A stretch of DNA of 64,000 nucleotides from an uncultured Muribaculaceae bacterium (GTDB taxonomy: Bacteria > Bacteroidota > Bacteroidia > Bacteroidales > Muribaculaceae): assembly GCA_947381945.1 (NCBI GenBank), contig CANCXM010000015.1, positions 1 to 64,000 of the forward strand, read 5' to 3'. Below are positions 1 through 9,231 of this stretch, in pieces. The stretch's first letter is position 1. Each line of letters begins with the position of its first letter. The notes beneath the pieces are model-generated. The model saw only the letters and a list, made by a program, of their open reading frames with translations, was not told the DNA's origin and did no database searches. The position numbers and the translations under genes were made by a program.

Positions 1-109
1 GAGAAAACGCCTCTGCGGAGCGGACGTATTCGTTCACTCTGCTGTAATCAAGTTCCTCAGGAAGCTTTACCTCGTTGTCGGGTATGAAAAATTCGTCGGG
101 CGTTTTCAT
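1..109 (-). CDS. N-terminal fragment of an unrecognised protein (cut by window edge)
   Basis: An open frame starts with ATG at 109 on the minus strand and runs off the left edge without a stop. It encodes 36 residues beginning MKTPDEFFIPDNEVKLPEEL and continuing with an acidic, helix-prone stretch. There is no signal peptide or membrane segment in the visible part. I do not recognise the family; an N-terminal region of a cytoplasmic regulator is possible but unproven. It lies downstream of the spoT terminator in the same direction, so it is probably a separate transcription unit. Confidence 0.55.
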   Translation of the reverse strand, partial: MKTPDEFFIPDNEVKLPEELDYSRVNEYVRSAEAFS

Positions 110-133
110 ATTAAAAATGAAAAGATATTTGTG

Positions 134-166
134 GAAAAAACTACAACTGCCTGTTGTAGTTTTTTC
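134..166 (-). terminator. Intrinsic terminator after the ppGpp synthetase/hydrolase gene
   Basis: A perfect 14-bp inverted repeat (134-147 with 153-166) encloses a 5-base loop. On the minus strand the stem ends in a run of six T before the final C. It lies about 40 bp beyond the stop codon at 206, as expected for a rho-independent terminator. A and T runs flank both sides, so it could work in either direction. Confidence 0.8.
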
Positions 167-205
167 TCAATGAAGCCGCATGATTATCTTTACCACAGAG
201 TTTCA

Positions 206-2479
206 TCACTCGTAGGCGCGGACGCGGTCGGCTTTGCGGACTCCTTCGATGCGGAGGATGCTTTTACAGAGTTCGTCGACGGCATGGGTGCTGGCTACGA
301 GGACTCCAAGGTCGCATGTGAATACTTCCTTGTCGGCAGCGATATTGAGACTGCGGATGTCAATATTGAGGGCTGTCGAGATCATGCGTGTCAATTCCTG
401 AAGGATGCCATGACGGTCAATGCCTTCAATACGGATATTTGCAAGGAAGCTTCCGGAGATTTCGTCCCATTTTGTAGCGAGGATACGCGGGCCATAGCTT
501 GCCTTGAGCACCTGGGCGCGCGGACATGTGAGTGAATGGACCTCAACAGTGCCCTCGTCAGTAATGAATCCCATGACCTCATCGCCGGGAATGGGACGGC
601 AACACTCGGCAAAGGCGAAATTGCTCTCCTGCTCGTTGAAACGGAGGACGTAGGTTTCCTTCGTGTTGATTTTGGGCTTCTCAGCCTGTTTTTCCGACGG
701 CTCCTCGGGTGTGGTGAGGAGTTTCTTGACTTTGGTCTTCTTGTTATCGCCACCGAAACCGAGACGGAAGAGACGCGAGACAAGCGAACGTGCTCCACGC
801 GAGGTGTTGACGTTGAGATAGTCGTCAATCGAGACCTCTCCGCTGCCGAGCTTATAGAAAAGCTCCTCACGGGTGGAGACATGGTAGGTGCCGAGAATCT
901 TTGTCATCACACTGTTGTTGACAATGATGTCGTTCTGCACCATGAAATCGTCGAATATCTTCTTGCCCTCCTCGATGACCGGCTGCTGCACACGGCGGAG
1001 TTCCTTGCGCAGACGTGTCTTGGCCTTGGCAGTGGCGAGGAAATTCATCCATTCCGGCTTTGGCGACTGGGAATGGGAGGTCAAGACCTCCACCTGATCG
1101 CCTGAATTGAGGCGATGGGACAGCGGGACAAGCTTATGGTTGACCTTTCCGGCAATGCACCTCATGCCGAGCTGCGAGTGAAGCGTGAAGGCGACATCGA
1201 GGACAGTTGCTCCGGCAGGCAGAGTCAGCAACTCACCCTTCGGGGTGAACACCACAATCTCCGTAGCGAAGAGATTGAGTTTGAGGGTGTCGAGGAAGTC
1301 AATGGCATTCGGAGTGGGGTCATCGAGAATATCCTTGATGGTCTTGAGCCATACGTTCAGCTCACTCTCCTCTTCATGTTCACCGATTTTATATTTCCAG
1401 TGGGCGGCAAACCCCTTCTCGGCAATCTCGTCCATGCGACGGCTGCGGATCTGGACCTCAATCCAGTTTCCGTCAGGACCCATAAGGGTGACATGGAGAG
1501 CCTGATAGCCGTTGGCCTTTGGATTGGTTATCCAGTCGCGGGTGCGGTCAGGATGCGGACGGTAAAGGTCGGTAAGGGCTGAATATATCTTGAAACACAT
1601 CTCCTTTTCCGACACCCCCTCAGGTACATCGAAGATAATGCGCATGGCATAGAGGTCATAGACCTCCTCGAAGGGGATATGCTTGGTGTCCATCTTCCGC
1701 CAGATGGAATAGACCGATTTCAAACGGGCCTTTGCCTCATAGTCGAGTCCCATGGCGTCGAGACGTTTGAGAATCGGGGATGCGAAATCGTTGTAGACCA
1801 TCTCGCGTCCGGCCTCGCTCTGTGAAATCAGGCGCGAGATGCGCTCATACTCTCCGGGATGCTCATACTTGAAACTGAGGTCCTCAAGCTCCGTCTTGAT
1901 TTCGAAGAGACCGAGACGATGGGCAAGCGGAGCATAGATATAGAGGGTCTCGCCTGCAATCTTGTATTGCTTGTTGGGGGCCATAGAGCCGAGGGTGCGC
2001 ATGTTGTGGAGGCGGTCGGCCATCTTTATGAGCACTACGCGGATGTCCTCGCTCATTGTCAGGAGGAGTTTGCGGAAATTCTCGGCCTGGGCAGAGGCCT
2101 TGTCGCCGAAAATACCACCTGAAATCTTGGTGAGCCCTTCGACGATACGGGCTATCTTACGACCGAAATGCTGCTCGATGTCCTCGACGGTATATTCCGT
2201 ATCCTCAACCACATCGTGGAGAAGGGCGGCACATATCGACGTGGATCCGAGGCCGATCTCCTGTGATGCAATCTTGGCCACGGCAATCGGATGGATGATA
2301 TACGGTTCGCCCGAACGCCGTCTCACTCCCTTGTGGGCCTCCTTGGCAAAACGGAAGGCCCGCTCGATAATCTCCACCTTCTTGCGGTGGTTACTTGCGA
2401 GATAACCGTCAAGGAGATCGCGAAACTGCTGCTCAACGTATGCATCCTCTTCCTGAGGGGTAAGTTTGTATTCTTGCAT
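206..2479 (-). CDS. spoT: Bifunctional (p)ppGpp synthetase/hydrolase, RelA/SpoT family
   Basis: This RSH enzyme makes and degrades the stringent-response alarmones (p)ppGpp in the cytoplasm. From the ATG at 2479 the protein has 757 residues, the usual length. The domain order is canonical. An N-terminal HD hydrolase carries ALLHDVVEDT and IKMADRLHNMRT. The synthetase region carries KSVYSIWRKM and NPKANGYQALH. A TGS domain follows near residues 400-460, and an ACT/RRM regulatory domain ends the protein. Both catalytic halves look intact, so a bifunctional enzyme is expected. A frame-extending upstream start at 2539 would lie inside the terminator hairpin of the preceding gene, so the internal ATG starting MQEYKLTPQE is preferred. 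It follows manC on the same strand, separated by a hairpin. Confidence 0.95.
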   Translation of the reverse strand: MQEYKLTPQEEDAYVEQQFRDLLDGYLASNHRKKVEIIERAFRFAKEAHKGVRRRSGEPYIIHPIAVAKIASQEIGLGSTSICAALLHDVVEDTEYTVEDIEQHFGRKIARIVEGLTKISGGIFGDKASAQAENFRKLLLTMSEDIRVVLIKMADRLHNMRTLGSMAPNKQYKIAGETLYIYAPLAHRLGLFEIKTELEDLSFKYEHPGEYERISRLISQSEAGREMVYNDFASPILKRLDAMGLDYEAKARLKSVYSIWRKMDTKHIPFEEVYDLYAMRIIFDVPEGVSEKEMCFKIYSALTDLYRPHPDRTRDWITNPKANGYQALHVTLMGPDGNWIEVQIRSRRMDEIAEKGFAAHWKYKIGEHEEESELNVWLKTIKDILDDPTPNAIDFLDTLKLNLFATEIVVFTPKGELLTLPAGATVLDVAFTLHSQLGMRCIAGKVNHKLVPLSHRLNSGDQVEVLTSHSQSPKPEWMNFLATAKAKTRLRKELRRVQQPVIEEGKKIFDDFMVQNDIIVNNSVMTKILGTYHVSTREELFYKLGSGEVSIDDYLNVNTSRGARSLVSRLFRLGFGGDNKKTKVKKLLTTPEEPSEKQAEKPKINTKETYVLRFNEQESNFAFAECCRPIPGDEVMGFITDEGTVEVHSLTCPRAQVLKASYGPRILATKWDEISGSFLANIRIEGIDRHGILQELTRMISTALNIDIRSLNIAADKEVFTCDLGVLVASTHAVDELCKSILRIEGVRKADRVRAYE

Positions 2480-2517
2480 GGTGGTCGTAAGGCTATTGTT
2501 TTGATTATTGAAACCGA

Positions 2518-2561
2518 AGAGCGTGGGTCCGTTCCGCAATCCGGAAACCGACCCACGCTCT
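2518..2561 (-). terminator. Hairpin terminator between manC and spoT
   Basis: A 12-bp perfect GC-rich stem (2518-2529 with 2550-2561) has a 20-base loop that contains a smaller stem. It starts about 13 bp beyond the manC stop at 2574. The tail on the minus strand is only moderately T-rich, so termination may be partial. Confidence 0.6.
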
Positions 2562-2573
2562 GTGATTTATTGA

Positions 2574-3665
2574 TTAAAGATACTTGTCGCCGTATGAAAT
2601 CTTGGCATCATTCACCATCTGCTTTATGCGCTGCTCCTCTGCTTTGGGACAGATGAGGAGCACATCGCCCGCGTCGGCGATGATATAGTCCTTCAGGCCC
2701 TGGACCACGACAAGTTTGTCGGGACTCTGCACGGCGAAGATGTTGCCGTTGCTCTCGTAGGCGAGGACATTGCAGTTCTGGGCGACATTGCTGTCGCTGT
2801 TGCGCGGCGAGTTGTCGTAGAGCGCGCTCCATGTGCCGAGGTCGTTCCAGCCGAAGCTGACACACTCGACATAGACATTGTCGGCCTTTTCCATCACCGC
2901 GTAGTCAATGGAGTTGGGAGGACATGAAATGAAGTTGGCGCTGATGAATTCACTTTCCTTGTCAGTACCGAAATCAGCCTTGCCCTTGTCAAAGAGCGTC
3001 GTGAGGTCGGGATCATACTTATGAAGCGCCTCGATGATTGACGAAGCACGCCAGAGGAAGATACCGGAGTTCCAGAAAAACTCGCCTGAGTCAAGGAACA
3101 CTTTTGCAAGCTCAAGGTTAGGCTTCTCTGTAAATGTCTTCACCTTCAGGATTCCCGGCTCAGCCTCCTGACCAATCTGGATGTAACCATAGCCTGTCTC
3201 GGGACGGGTCGGGGTGATGCCGAGAGTGAGAAGTGCATCGTTGTTCTCCACAAACTCGAATCCACGGCTCACACAATCCTGGAACACGGTCTCGCGTGTG
3301 ATGAGATGGTCGCTCGGGGTGACAATCATTGATGCTTCAGGATCGAGTGCCGCGATATGATATGCAGCCCATGCGATACACGGAGCTGTGTTGCGGCGGG
3401 CGGGTTCGAGAAGGATGTTGGAGGGGAGAATATCCGGAAGCTGCTCACGGATGAGCGGGGCATACTTCTCATTTGTAACCACAATGATATTTTCCTTCGG
3501 GACAAGAGGAAGGATGCGGTCGTATGACATCTGCAGGAGCGAACGTCCTGTCCCAAGGAAGTCGATGAACTGCTTGGGGCAGTTTTCACGCGAATAAGGC
3601 CAGAAACGGCTGCCTACTCCGCCACACATGATTACGCAATATCTATGGGTTGATGGTGCTGACAT
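2574..3665 (-). CDS. manC: Mannose-1-phosphate guanylyltransferase
   Basis: Converts mannose-1-phosphate and GTP to GDP-mannose, the precursor for fucose and mannose in surface glycans. The 363-residue protein begins with the nucleotidyltransferase signature GGVGSRFWP near residues 15-23, followed by the PKQF element. It is the short form with the guanylyltransferase domain only. The C-terminal cupin isomerase domain of the ~470-residue type II enzymes is absent. A near-consensus promoter lies 80-115 bp upstream. Mannose-1-phosphate is also the product of the GH130 phosphorylase encoded about 20 kb away, which links the two metabolically although they are not co-transcribed. Confidence 0.93.
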   Translation of the reverse strand: MSAPSTHRYCVIMCGGVGSRFWPYSRENCPKQFIDFLGTGRSLLQMSYDRILPLVPKENIIVVTNEKYAPLIREQLPDILPSNILLEPARRNTAPCIAWAAYHIAALDPEASMIVTPSDHLITRETVFQDCVSRGFEFVENNDALLTLGITPTRPETGYGYIQIGQEAEPGILKVKTFTEKPNLELAKVFLDSGEFFWNSGIFLWRASSIIEALHKYDPDLTTLFDKGKADFGTDKESEFISANFISCPPNSIDYAVMEKADNVYVECVSFGWNDLGTWSALYDNSPRNSDSNVAQNCNVLAYESNGNIFAVQSPDKLVVVQGLKDYIIADAGDVLLICPKAEEQRIKQMVNDAKISYGDKYL

Positions 3666-3747
3666 AAAATAAGTGACTGTTAAATAGATTAGATTATTGA
3701 TAACACATCCGGAGCGCCTTGCGAAAACGCGCCGTCAATTAGGTCGG

Positions 3748-3779
3748 CTAAATTACGAAATTTCTCGCCAATTGCCAAA
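3748..3779 (-). promoter_or_regulatory. Bacteroidetes-type promoter of manC
   Basis: On the minus strand TTTG (3776-3779) is followed after exactly 20 bp by TAATTTAG (3748-3755), a 7 of 8 match to TAnnTTTG. The predicted start point gives a leader of roughly 75 bases before manC. Confidence 0.65.
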
Positions 3780-3820
3780 TGTCGGAGGTGCGTTTTTACT
3801 TTTCCCGCAACTTTAAATCG

Positions 3821-5041
3821 TTACTTTAAATAAGGAGGGCGCACACTGCGCGATGCGATAAAGCCGGAGAGAATGCCGATGAGCGCGACGACCCCTGCAG
3901 TAATCAACACATCGGTGAACCTCAACACACAGGGATAGATGACAATCGACATCTGTGAATGGTCGCCACCGAGGGTGATGAGTCCGAAATGCTGCTGAAC
4001 CAGACAGAGAATCACGCCGATTGATATGCCTATCGCTCCTCCGAGGGCGGCGACAAGGATGCCTTGATAGAGGAATATCCTGCGGAGCATACTGTCGGGT
4101 GCTCCGATTGAGCTGAGTATGCGCAGGCTCTCCTCCTTTTCTATTATGAGCATCGAGAGCGACGAGAGGATATTGAACGAGGCCATCACAAGCACGAAGA
4201 CAAGCATCAGGAAGGTGATCCATTTCTCAATCGAAATCATCCTGAAAGAATGGGATTCCTGCCTGAGCCGGTCGGCTACAAGATACTCTCCACCGACCGC
4301 AGCCTCAATAGCAGAGACCACCCGCGCAACATTCTCACCGGGAGAAACAGAAATCTCAATGGCAGTTCCTTCGGTTGTATAGTCAAGCAAATCGCGGGCA
4401 CTGCTGAGAGGGATATAGAGCATGGCATTGTCATACTCCGGCTGATTCGTGCGGTAGACACCGCTGACAAAAAGAGTGTCGGTCGTGAACGCTGCCATCG
4501 GAAAAGCAGGGTTGATGCGACCAAGACGGCGCGGGACCGTCAGAAGCAGATTTCTCATCATCGACGGACGTGCGTCGAGCTGAACGGCGGTGCCTACGCC
4601 GAGGACCGCACCTCCGAGACAATAGGTAAGACTGTCCAACGTGCCGTCAATCATCAATGAACCGAGGGCCGACACATCATCGAAACCCTCCGGAATACCG
4701 GCGATATTCACCGGTAGCTGCACGTCGTCGAGCACGGCAAGAGCCTCGCCCTGCAATGTCGGGAGCGCAGCCCTCACACCCGGGACCTTCCGGACCTCGG
4801 CTGCAAGCGAGTCGGCATTTGCGATGACACGGCTACTGAGCGAGGTAATCTTTATATCGGGGTCCACAAGCGAGAGGCGGTCAGACGCAAGTTCGGTGAA
4901 GCCGTTGAACACCGACAATACACAGACCATAGCCATGGCTGCAACTGCAATTCCGGCCATGGAAATGTAGGATATGATATTGACAGCCGTATGGCTTTTC
5001 TTTGCTAAGAGATAGCGGATGGCAATGCGCAGTGCCGGCAT
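3821..5041 (-). CDS. ABC transporter permease of the LolC/LolE (FtsX) type
   Basis: The 406-residue inner-membrane protein has the MacB/FtsX layout. There is one transmembrane helix near residues 17-42, a large periplasmic domain of about 220 residues, and three clustered helices in the last 140 residues. The start MPALRIAIRYLLAKKSHTAV resembles LolC/LolE permeases, which extract lipoproteins from the inner membrane for transfer to LolA. Such a role suits a lipoprotein-rich Bacteroidales cell but is inferred. The ATPase partner is not in the window. The next gene upstream is rbfA, separated by a long inverted repeat. Confidence 0.85.
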   Translation of the reverse strand: MPALRIAIRYLLAKKSHTAVNIISYISMAGIAVAAMAMVCVLSVFNGFTELASDRLSLVDPDIKITSLSSRVIANADSLAAEVRKVPGVRAALPTLQGEALAVLDDVQLPVNIAGIPEGFDDVSALGSLMIDGTLDSLTYCLGGAVLGVGTAVQLDARPSMMRNLLLTVPRRLGRINPAFPMAAFTTDTLFVSGVYRTNQPEYDNAMLYIPLSSARDLLDYTTEGTAIEISVSPGENVARVVSAIEAAVGGEYLVADRLRQESHSFRMISIEKWITFLMLVFVLVMASFNILSSLSMLIIEKEESLRILSSIGAPDSMLRRIFLYQGILVAALGGAIGISIGVILCLVQQHFGLITLGGDHSQMSIVIYPCVLRFTDVLITAGVVALIGILSGFIASRSVRPPYLK

Positions 5042-5088
5042 CGTGAGTCAGGGATGAGTTGGGGTATGAGAAATGTGATTATAATTAC

Positions 5089-5194
5089 AAAAGAACAGAA
5101 GCACACACAGGCAACAAAAGTATATCAGCAACGAAATCGCAACCAAGTGCAATCTGTCTCATGACTTTTGTTCCTTTTGCGCTTCTGTTCTTTT
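5089..5194. terminator. Long nested inverted repeat between rbfA and the permease gene
   Basis: Outer arms 5089-5102 and 5181-5194 are a perfect 14-bp inverted repeat. Inner arms 5113-5120 and 5165-5172 add 8 bp, around a 44-base loop. It starts about 60 bp beyond the rbfA stop. It may end rbfA transcription or protect the 3' end; the long loop is unusual for an intrinsic terminator. Confidence 0.5.
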
Positions 5195-5254
5195 ATTTCC
5201 GGTTTTTAGAGAATGTATCTTCAATCATGCAAAAAAGCATGTCGCCACCGGGCT

Positions 5255-5590
5255 TTATTTGGTCAGGAGCTTATCGATGTTGTCGATATAGTCGAGCGAA
5301 TCATCCAGATAGAAGCTGAGTTCAGGACACTTCCTCAACTGGAAGCGCACTTTCTGAGCGAGTTCATAGCGGATGGTCTTCGCACTCTCGCGTATGCTCT
5401 CAAGGAGTTCCTGCGAACGTTCGGAGGGGAAGATTGAAAGATAGACCTTGGCGATGCTGAGATCGGGGGATACGCGGACAATGCTCACCGACACGAGTGT
5501 GCCGTGGGTCTTGGCGGTCTGCTGACGGAAGATTTCACTGAGTTCCTTCTGTAAGAGACGCGATATTTTAGCTTGACGTGTTGATTCCAT
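5255..5590 (-). CDS. rbfA: 30S ribosome-binding factor A
   Basis: A 111-residue protein of the RbfA KH-fold family, which helps 16S rRNA 5'-end maturation and late 30S assembly. Diagnostic features are the start MESTRQAKISRLLQKELSEI, the central SIVRVSPDLSIAKVYLSIFP segment and the C-terminal RKCPELSFYLDDSLDYI. The length is normal. It is encoded downstream of serS on the same strand with a 130-bp gap. Confidence 0.93.
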   Translation of the reverse strand: MESTRQAKISRLLQKELSEIFRQQTAKTHGTLVSVSIVRVSPDLSIAKVYLSIFPSERSQELLESIRESAKTIRYELAQKVRFQLRKCPELSFYLDDSLDYIDNIDKLLTK

Positions 5591-5721
5591 AATTATAATT
5601 AGTTTTAACAGTTCGTGAGGCGGAAATCAGGTCGGACACCACCGTCACTTATTACAACGCGTCGACCGTGGCAAAGGTTGGAAACGCATCCGTCTCCAAC
5701 CCGTGCCGGTGACTATGCCTT

Positions 5722-6993
5722 TCAGTCGATGATGTCGAAGCCGGTGTACTTGCGCAGGCACTCGGGCACCACGATTCCCTGAGGAGTCTGGTTGTTTTCC
5801 AGAAGGGCTGCCATGATGCGGGGAAGTGCGAGGGCTGAACCGTTGAGGGTGTGGCAGAGATGTGTCTTCTTGTCCTCGCCACGGTAACGGCATTTGAGAC
5901 GGTTGGCCTGATATGTCTCGAAGTTGGAGACAGAGGAAACCTCCAGCCAGCGACCCTGGGCTGCTGAATAGACCTCAAAGTCAAAGGTGATGGCAGAAGT
6001 GAAGCTCATGTCACCGCCACAGAGACGGAGGATATGCCAGGGGAGACCAAGTTTTTCGAGAAGACCCTGGACATGGTCTTTCATCTCCTCAAGGGCAGCG
6101 TAGGAATTCTCGGGCTTCTCGATGCGCACGATTTCAACCTTGTCGAACTGATGGAGACGGTTGAGACCGCGGACATCCTTGCCGTAGGAACCGGCCTCAC
6201 GACGGAAACAGGCGGAGTAGGCGCAGTTCTTTATAGGAAGCTGATCACCGGTGAGGATGACATCGCGATAGAGGTTGGTGACAGGCACTTCGGCGGTGGG
6301 GATAAGATAGAGCTTGTCCTCGTTGATGAAATACATCTGTCCCTCCTTGTCGGGGAGCTGTCCTGTTCCGTAGCCCGAAGCTTCGTTGACGACGTAGGGG
6401 GGCTGGATTTCAAGATAGCCTGCCTTGCCGGCTTCATCGAGGAAGAACTGGATGAGGGCGCGCTGCATTCTCGCACCCTTGCCGATATAGACGGGGAAAC
6501 CCGGGCCTGTGATCTTCACGCCGAGGTCGAAGTTGATAAGGTTGTATTTCTTGGCGAGTTCCCAGTGGGGGAGCGCGTCAGCGGGAAGTTCGGGCATCGG
6601 GCCACCGGTCTTCTCTACGACATTGTCCTCAGCGGTCTTTCCTTCGGGCACTGCATCACAGGGAATGTTGGGCATACCGAGAAGGATGTCGCGGATGGCA
6701 TTTTCAGTGGTGGTGAGACGGTCGGCAATCTCTTTCTGCTCAGCCTTGATCTCAGCCACTTTCTTCTTGGCTTCCTCGGCTTCGTCGCGACGGCCTTCCT
6801 TCATCAAGCGACCGATTGCATCGGCCTGCTTCTTAAGCTCGGCTGCGAGATTATCGTTCTGATACTGGAGGCTACGGCGTTCGTCGTCGAAGTCAATCAC
6901 ATCGTTGACTCCCTGCTTTCCATCAAAACCTTTGACGGCGAGGCGCGCAATGATGCGTTCGGGATCCTCTTTGATTTGCTGTAGGGTAAGCAT
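5722..6993 (-). CDS. serS: Seryl-tRNA synthetase
   Basis: Charges tRNA-Ser with serine. The 423-residue protein has the class II SerRS architecture. An N-terminal antiparallel coiled coil lies near residues 30-110, followed by the catalytic domain. Motif 2 is visible as CFRREAGSYGKDVRGLNRLH and motif 3 near the C-terminus includes ALPRIMAALLENNQ. It begins 26 bp after the YqeY-like gene, so the two are probably co-transcribed. Confidence 0.97.
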   Translation of the reverse strand: MLTLQQIKEDPERIIARLAVKGFDGKQGVNDVIDFDDERRSLQYQNDNLAAELKKQADAIGRLMKEGRRDEAEEAKKKVAEIKAEQKEIADRLTTTENAIRDILLGMPNIPCDAVPEGKTAEDNVVEKTGGPMPELPADALPHWELAKKYNLINFDLGVKITGPGFPVYIGKGARMQRALIQFFLDEAGKAGYLEIQPPYVVNEASGYGTGQLPDKEGQMYFINEDKLYLIPTAEVPVTNLYRDVILTGDQLPIKNCAYSACFRREAGSYGKDVRGLNRLHQFDKVEIVRIEKPENSYAALEEMKDHVQGLLEKLGLPWHILRLCGGDMSFTSAITFDFEVYSAAQGRWLEVSSVSNFETYQANRLKCRYRGEDKKTHLCHTLNGSALALPRIMAALLENNQTPQGIVVPECLRKYTGFDIID

Positions 6994-7019
6994 TTTTTTA
7001 TTTAGTCTTTATCGTATTT

Positions 7020-7472
7020 TCAATTGTTGAGAAGTTCGCGCACTTTTGCCGAGATGACCTTACCGTCGGCACGTCCGGCGAGGGCTTTCGAAGCGACACC
7101 CATCACCTTGCCCATCTCCTTCTGGGATGTGGCACCGGTCTCGGCGATGATTTTCTTGAGTTCGGCAGTCAGTTCCTCCTCGGAAAGCTGCTTCGGCAGA
7201 TACTCTTCGATGACGGCTGCTTCGGCAAGCTCGTTGTCGCGAAGCTCGGGGCGGTTCTGCTCTTCGTAGATCTGCGCTGTCTCGCGGCGCTGCTTTGCCA
7301 TCTTGGCGAGAATCTTGGTTGCGGCCTCGTCGGAGAGTGAGCCGTCGCCACCCTTGGCGGTCTTGGCTTCAAGGAATTCTTTCTTGATACCGCGAAGCGT
7401 CTCCAGACGCACTTTCTCACGGGCGAGCATGGCGCTCTTTATATCGGCGGAAATTTTGTCAAATAAATCCAT
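7020..7472 (-). CDS. GatB/YqeY domain protein
   Basis: A 150-residue all-helical protein of the YqeY family, related to the tail domain of the GatB amidotransferase subunit that contacts tRNA. Family features include the start MDLFDKISADIKSAMLAREK, the LRDNELAEAAVIEEYLPKQL segment and a C-terminal DGKVISAKVRELL. Its exact function is unknown; genes of this family often sit near tRNA-handling genes, as here with serS 26 bp downstream. Confidence 0.9.
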   Translation of the reverse strand: MDLFDKISADIKSAMLAREKVRLETLRGIKKEFLEAKTAKGGDGSLSDEAATKILAKMAKQRRETAQIYEEQNRPELRDNELAEAAVIEEYLPKQLSEEELTAELKKIIAETGATSQKEMGKVMGVASKALAGRADGKVISAKVRELLNN

Positions 7473-7582
7473 AATCAGGTTATATGTTCTTAATTAAAAC
7501 GCGAGGAGTTGTGATATGTTTTCAATGACAGTCCCGGACATGGCCATCGGCAGCTCCGGAGCCATCAATGCCTATCACCTTG

Positions 7583-7612
7583 CAAAGTTACAAGATTTTT
7601 AAGTATTTTCAA
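7583..7612 (-). promoter_or_regulatory. Promoter for the YqeY-serS unit
   Basis: On the minus strand GTTG (its TTG at 7610-7612) is followed after 19 bp by TAACTTTG (7583-7590), a full match to TAnnTTTG. The predicted leader is about 100 bases. Confidence 0.6.
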
Positions 7613-7659
7613 CGCAAGTCGCTGATAAAATAAACACACCGCACTCATCCGCCATATAA

Positions 7660-7727
7660 AAAGTGGCTTCCTCATCCGCACTACATGACCGCATTGCGAT
7701 CCGTGGATACGGACAAGGAAGCCTTTA
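7660..7727 (-). terminator. Terminator hairpin after metY
   Basis: The arms GGCTTCCT (7665-7672) and AGGAAGCC (7716-7723) pair, with additional pairing towards the loop and flanking A/T runs. It starts about 40 bp beyond the metY stop at 7763. Confidence 0.55.
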
Positions 7728-7762
7728 CCACTGACATTTGAATATTGAAATAACCGGAAACC

Positions 7763-9052
7763 TCACACTTTCTCAAGTGCTTGGGCAAGATCGGCGATAA
7801 TGTCGTCGATATGCTCCGTTCCGATGCTCAGACGAACTGTGGCAGGGGTTATGTGCTGCCGTTCGAGTTCTTCGGGAGAGAGCTGTGAGTGTGTCGTAGT
7901 ATAAGGGTGGATTACAAGGCTTTTGACGTCAGCCACATTTGCAAGCAGCGAAAAGATTTCAAGAGAGTCGATGAAGCGCCATGCCTCCTCTTCACCACCG
8001 TCGATTTCAAAGGTGAAGATACTGCCTCCTCCGCCGGGGAAGAGTGATGTGTAGAGTGCATAATCAGGATGGTCAGGGAGCGACGGATGATTGACCTTTG
8101 CAACCTTAGGGTGAGATGCGAGGAATTGGACGACTTTGAGGGCGTTTTCGACATGCCTTTCCACTCGGAGCGAAAGGGTCTCGACACCCTGCAGGATAAG
8201 AAAGGCATTGAAGGGCGAAATCGCCGCCCCGGTGTCGCGGAGGATTACCGCGCGGATACGGGTGACAAATGCTGCCGGACCTGCGACATCCGCGAAAACC
8301 GCACCATGGTAGCTCGGATCAGGTTTGGCAAGAGTCGGGAATTTATCGGCGTTCGCCTTCCAGTCGAATTTACCACCGTCGACAATCACACCGCCGAGAC
8401 TCGTGCCGTGGCCGCCGAGAAACTTGGTTGCTGAGTGGACCACCACATCTGCACCATGTTCGAGAGGACGGATCAGATAGGGTGTTCCGAAGGTGTTGTC
8501 GACGATGAGAGGAATATTGTGGCGATGGGCGATTTCGGCAAGCGCATCGAGGTCCGTCACATCGCAATTCGGATTTCCGAAGGTTTCGACAAACAGCACC
8601 TTTGTCTCAGGACGTATGGAGCGCTCCACCAAATCAAGGTCACGCACATCAACGAATGTACTTTCAATCCCCCTTGTGGCGAAAGTATGGGCTATGAGAT
8701 TGTAACTGCCACCATAGAGATTGTCGGCGGCGAGGATATGGTCGCCGTTACCGACTATGTTTTCAAGCGCATAGCTGATTGCCGCAGCACCACTTGCCAC
8801 TGCAAGGCCGGCAACGCCCCCTTCGAGAGCAGCTACGCGGTCTTCCAAAACACCCTGTGTGGAATTTGTAAGACGACCATATATGTTTCCGGCGTCGCGC
8901 AGCCCGAAGCGGTCCGCTGCGTGCTGCGAATCACGGAAAACGTAGGAAGTGGTCTGATAGATCGGAACCGCACGGGCATCCGTCGCGGGATCCGGCTTTT
9001 CCTGACCGACATGCAACTGGAGAGTCTCGAAGTGGAGTTTGTTTGTTGCCAT
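7763..9052 (-). CDS. metY: O-acetylhomoserine sulfhydrylase (PLP Cys/Met metabolism enzyme)
   Basis: Uses O-acetylhomoserine and sulfide (or methanethiol) to make homocysteine or methionine. From the ATG at 9052 the protein has 429 residues, typical of MetY; the shorter MetB/MetC enzymes have about 380. The PLP-binding lysine is K210 in [11 protein letters not shown]. The N-terminal [20 protein letters not shown] and central [10 protein letters not shown] are family signatures. The start six codons further upstream is rejected because 9052 sits about 24 bases after the predicted transcription start. It is divergent from an Lrp/AsnC regulator that plausibly controls it. Confidence 0.92.
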   Translation of the reverse strand: MATNKLHFETLQLHVGQEKPDPATDARAVPIYQTTSYVFRDSQHAADRFGLRDAGNIYGRLTNSTQGVLEDRVAALEGGVAGLAVASGAAAISYALENIVGNGDHILAADNLYGGSYNLIAHTFATRGIESTFVDVRDLDLVERSIRPETKVLFVETFGNPNCDVTDLDALAEIAHRHNIPLIVDNTFGTPYLIRPLEHGADVVVHSATKFLGGHGTSLGGVIVDGGKFDWKANADKFPTLAKPDPSYHGAVFADVAGPAAFVTRIRAVILRDTGAAISPFNAFLILQGVETLSLRVERHVENALKVVQFLASHPKVAKVNHPSLPDHPDYALYTSLFPGGGGSIFTFEIDGGEEEAWRFIDSLEIFSLLANVADVKSLVIHPYTTTHSQLSPEELERQHITPATVRLSIGTEHIDDIIADLAQALEKV

Positions 9053-9082
9053 AATCGTTGTGAGTTTCAATTGTTATGGTTG

Positions 9083-9114
9083 CAAAGTTACGCTCGCCAA
9101 CAATTCTTTCCAAG
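9083..9114 (-). promoter_or_regulatory. metY promoter
   Basis: On the minus strand CTTG (9111-9114) precedes TAACTTTG (9083-9090) with a 20-bp spacer. It lies back to back with the divergent lrp-type promoter, the two -33 elements being only about 3 bp apart. Confidence 0.65.
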
Positions 9115-9117
9115 AAG

Positions 9118-9149
9118 TTGAAAAATTTTAGAAAATATATCTATTTTTG
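9118..9149 (+). promoter_or_regulatory. Promoter of the Lrp/AsnC regulator gene
   Basis: TTG at 9118-9120 is followed after 21 bp by TATTTTTG (9142-9149), a full match to TAnnTTTG. The leader to the ATG at 9232 is about 75 bases. Confidence 0.6.
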
Positions 9150-9231
9150 CAAAATAAACAGGAATATTCGCACTGTATAGTGTGTCATTCCCATACGTTT
9201 CATAGAATATTATTCTTTCACATTTCATCCA

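Noticed and set aside
2480..2539. Upstream start for the ppGpp synthetase/hydrolase
   Set aside because: The extra 20 residues would be translated from the terminator hairpin region and are unlike family N-termini.
6034..6984. 316-codon plus-strand open frame opposite serS
   Set aside because: It lies fully inside serS on the other strand, has no family features and reflects the codon bias of the real gene.
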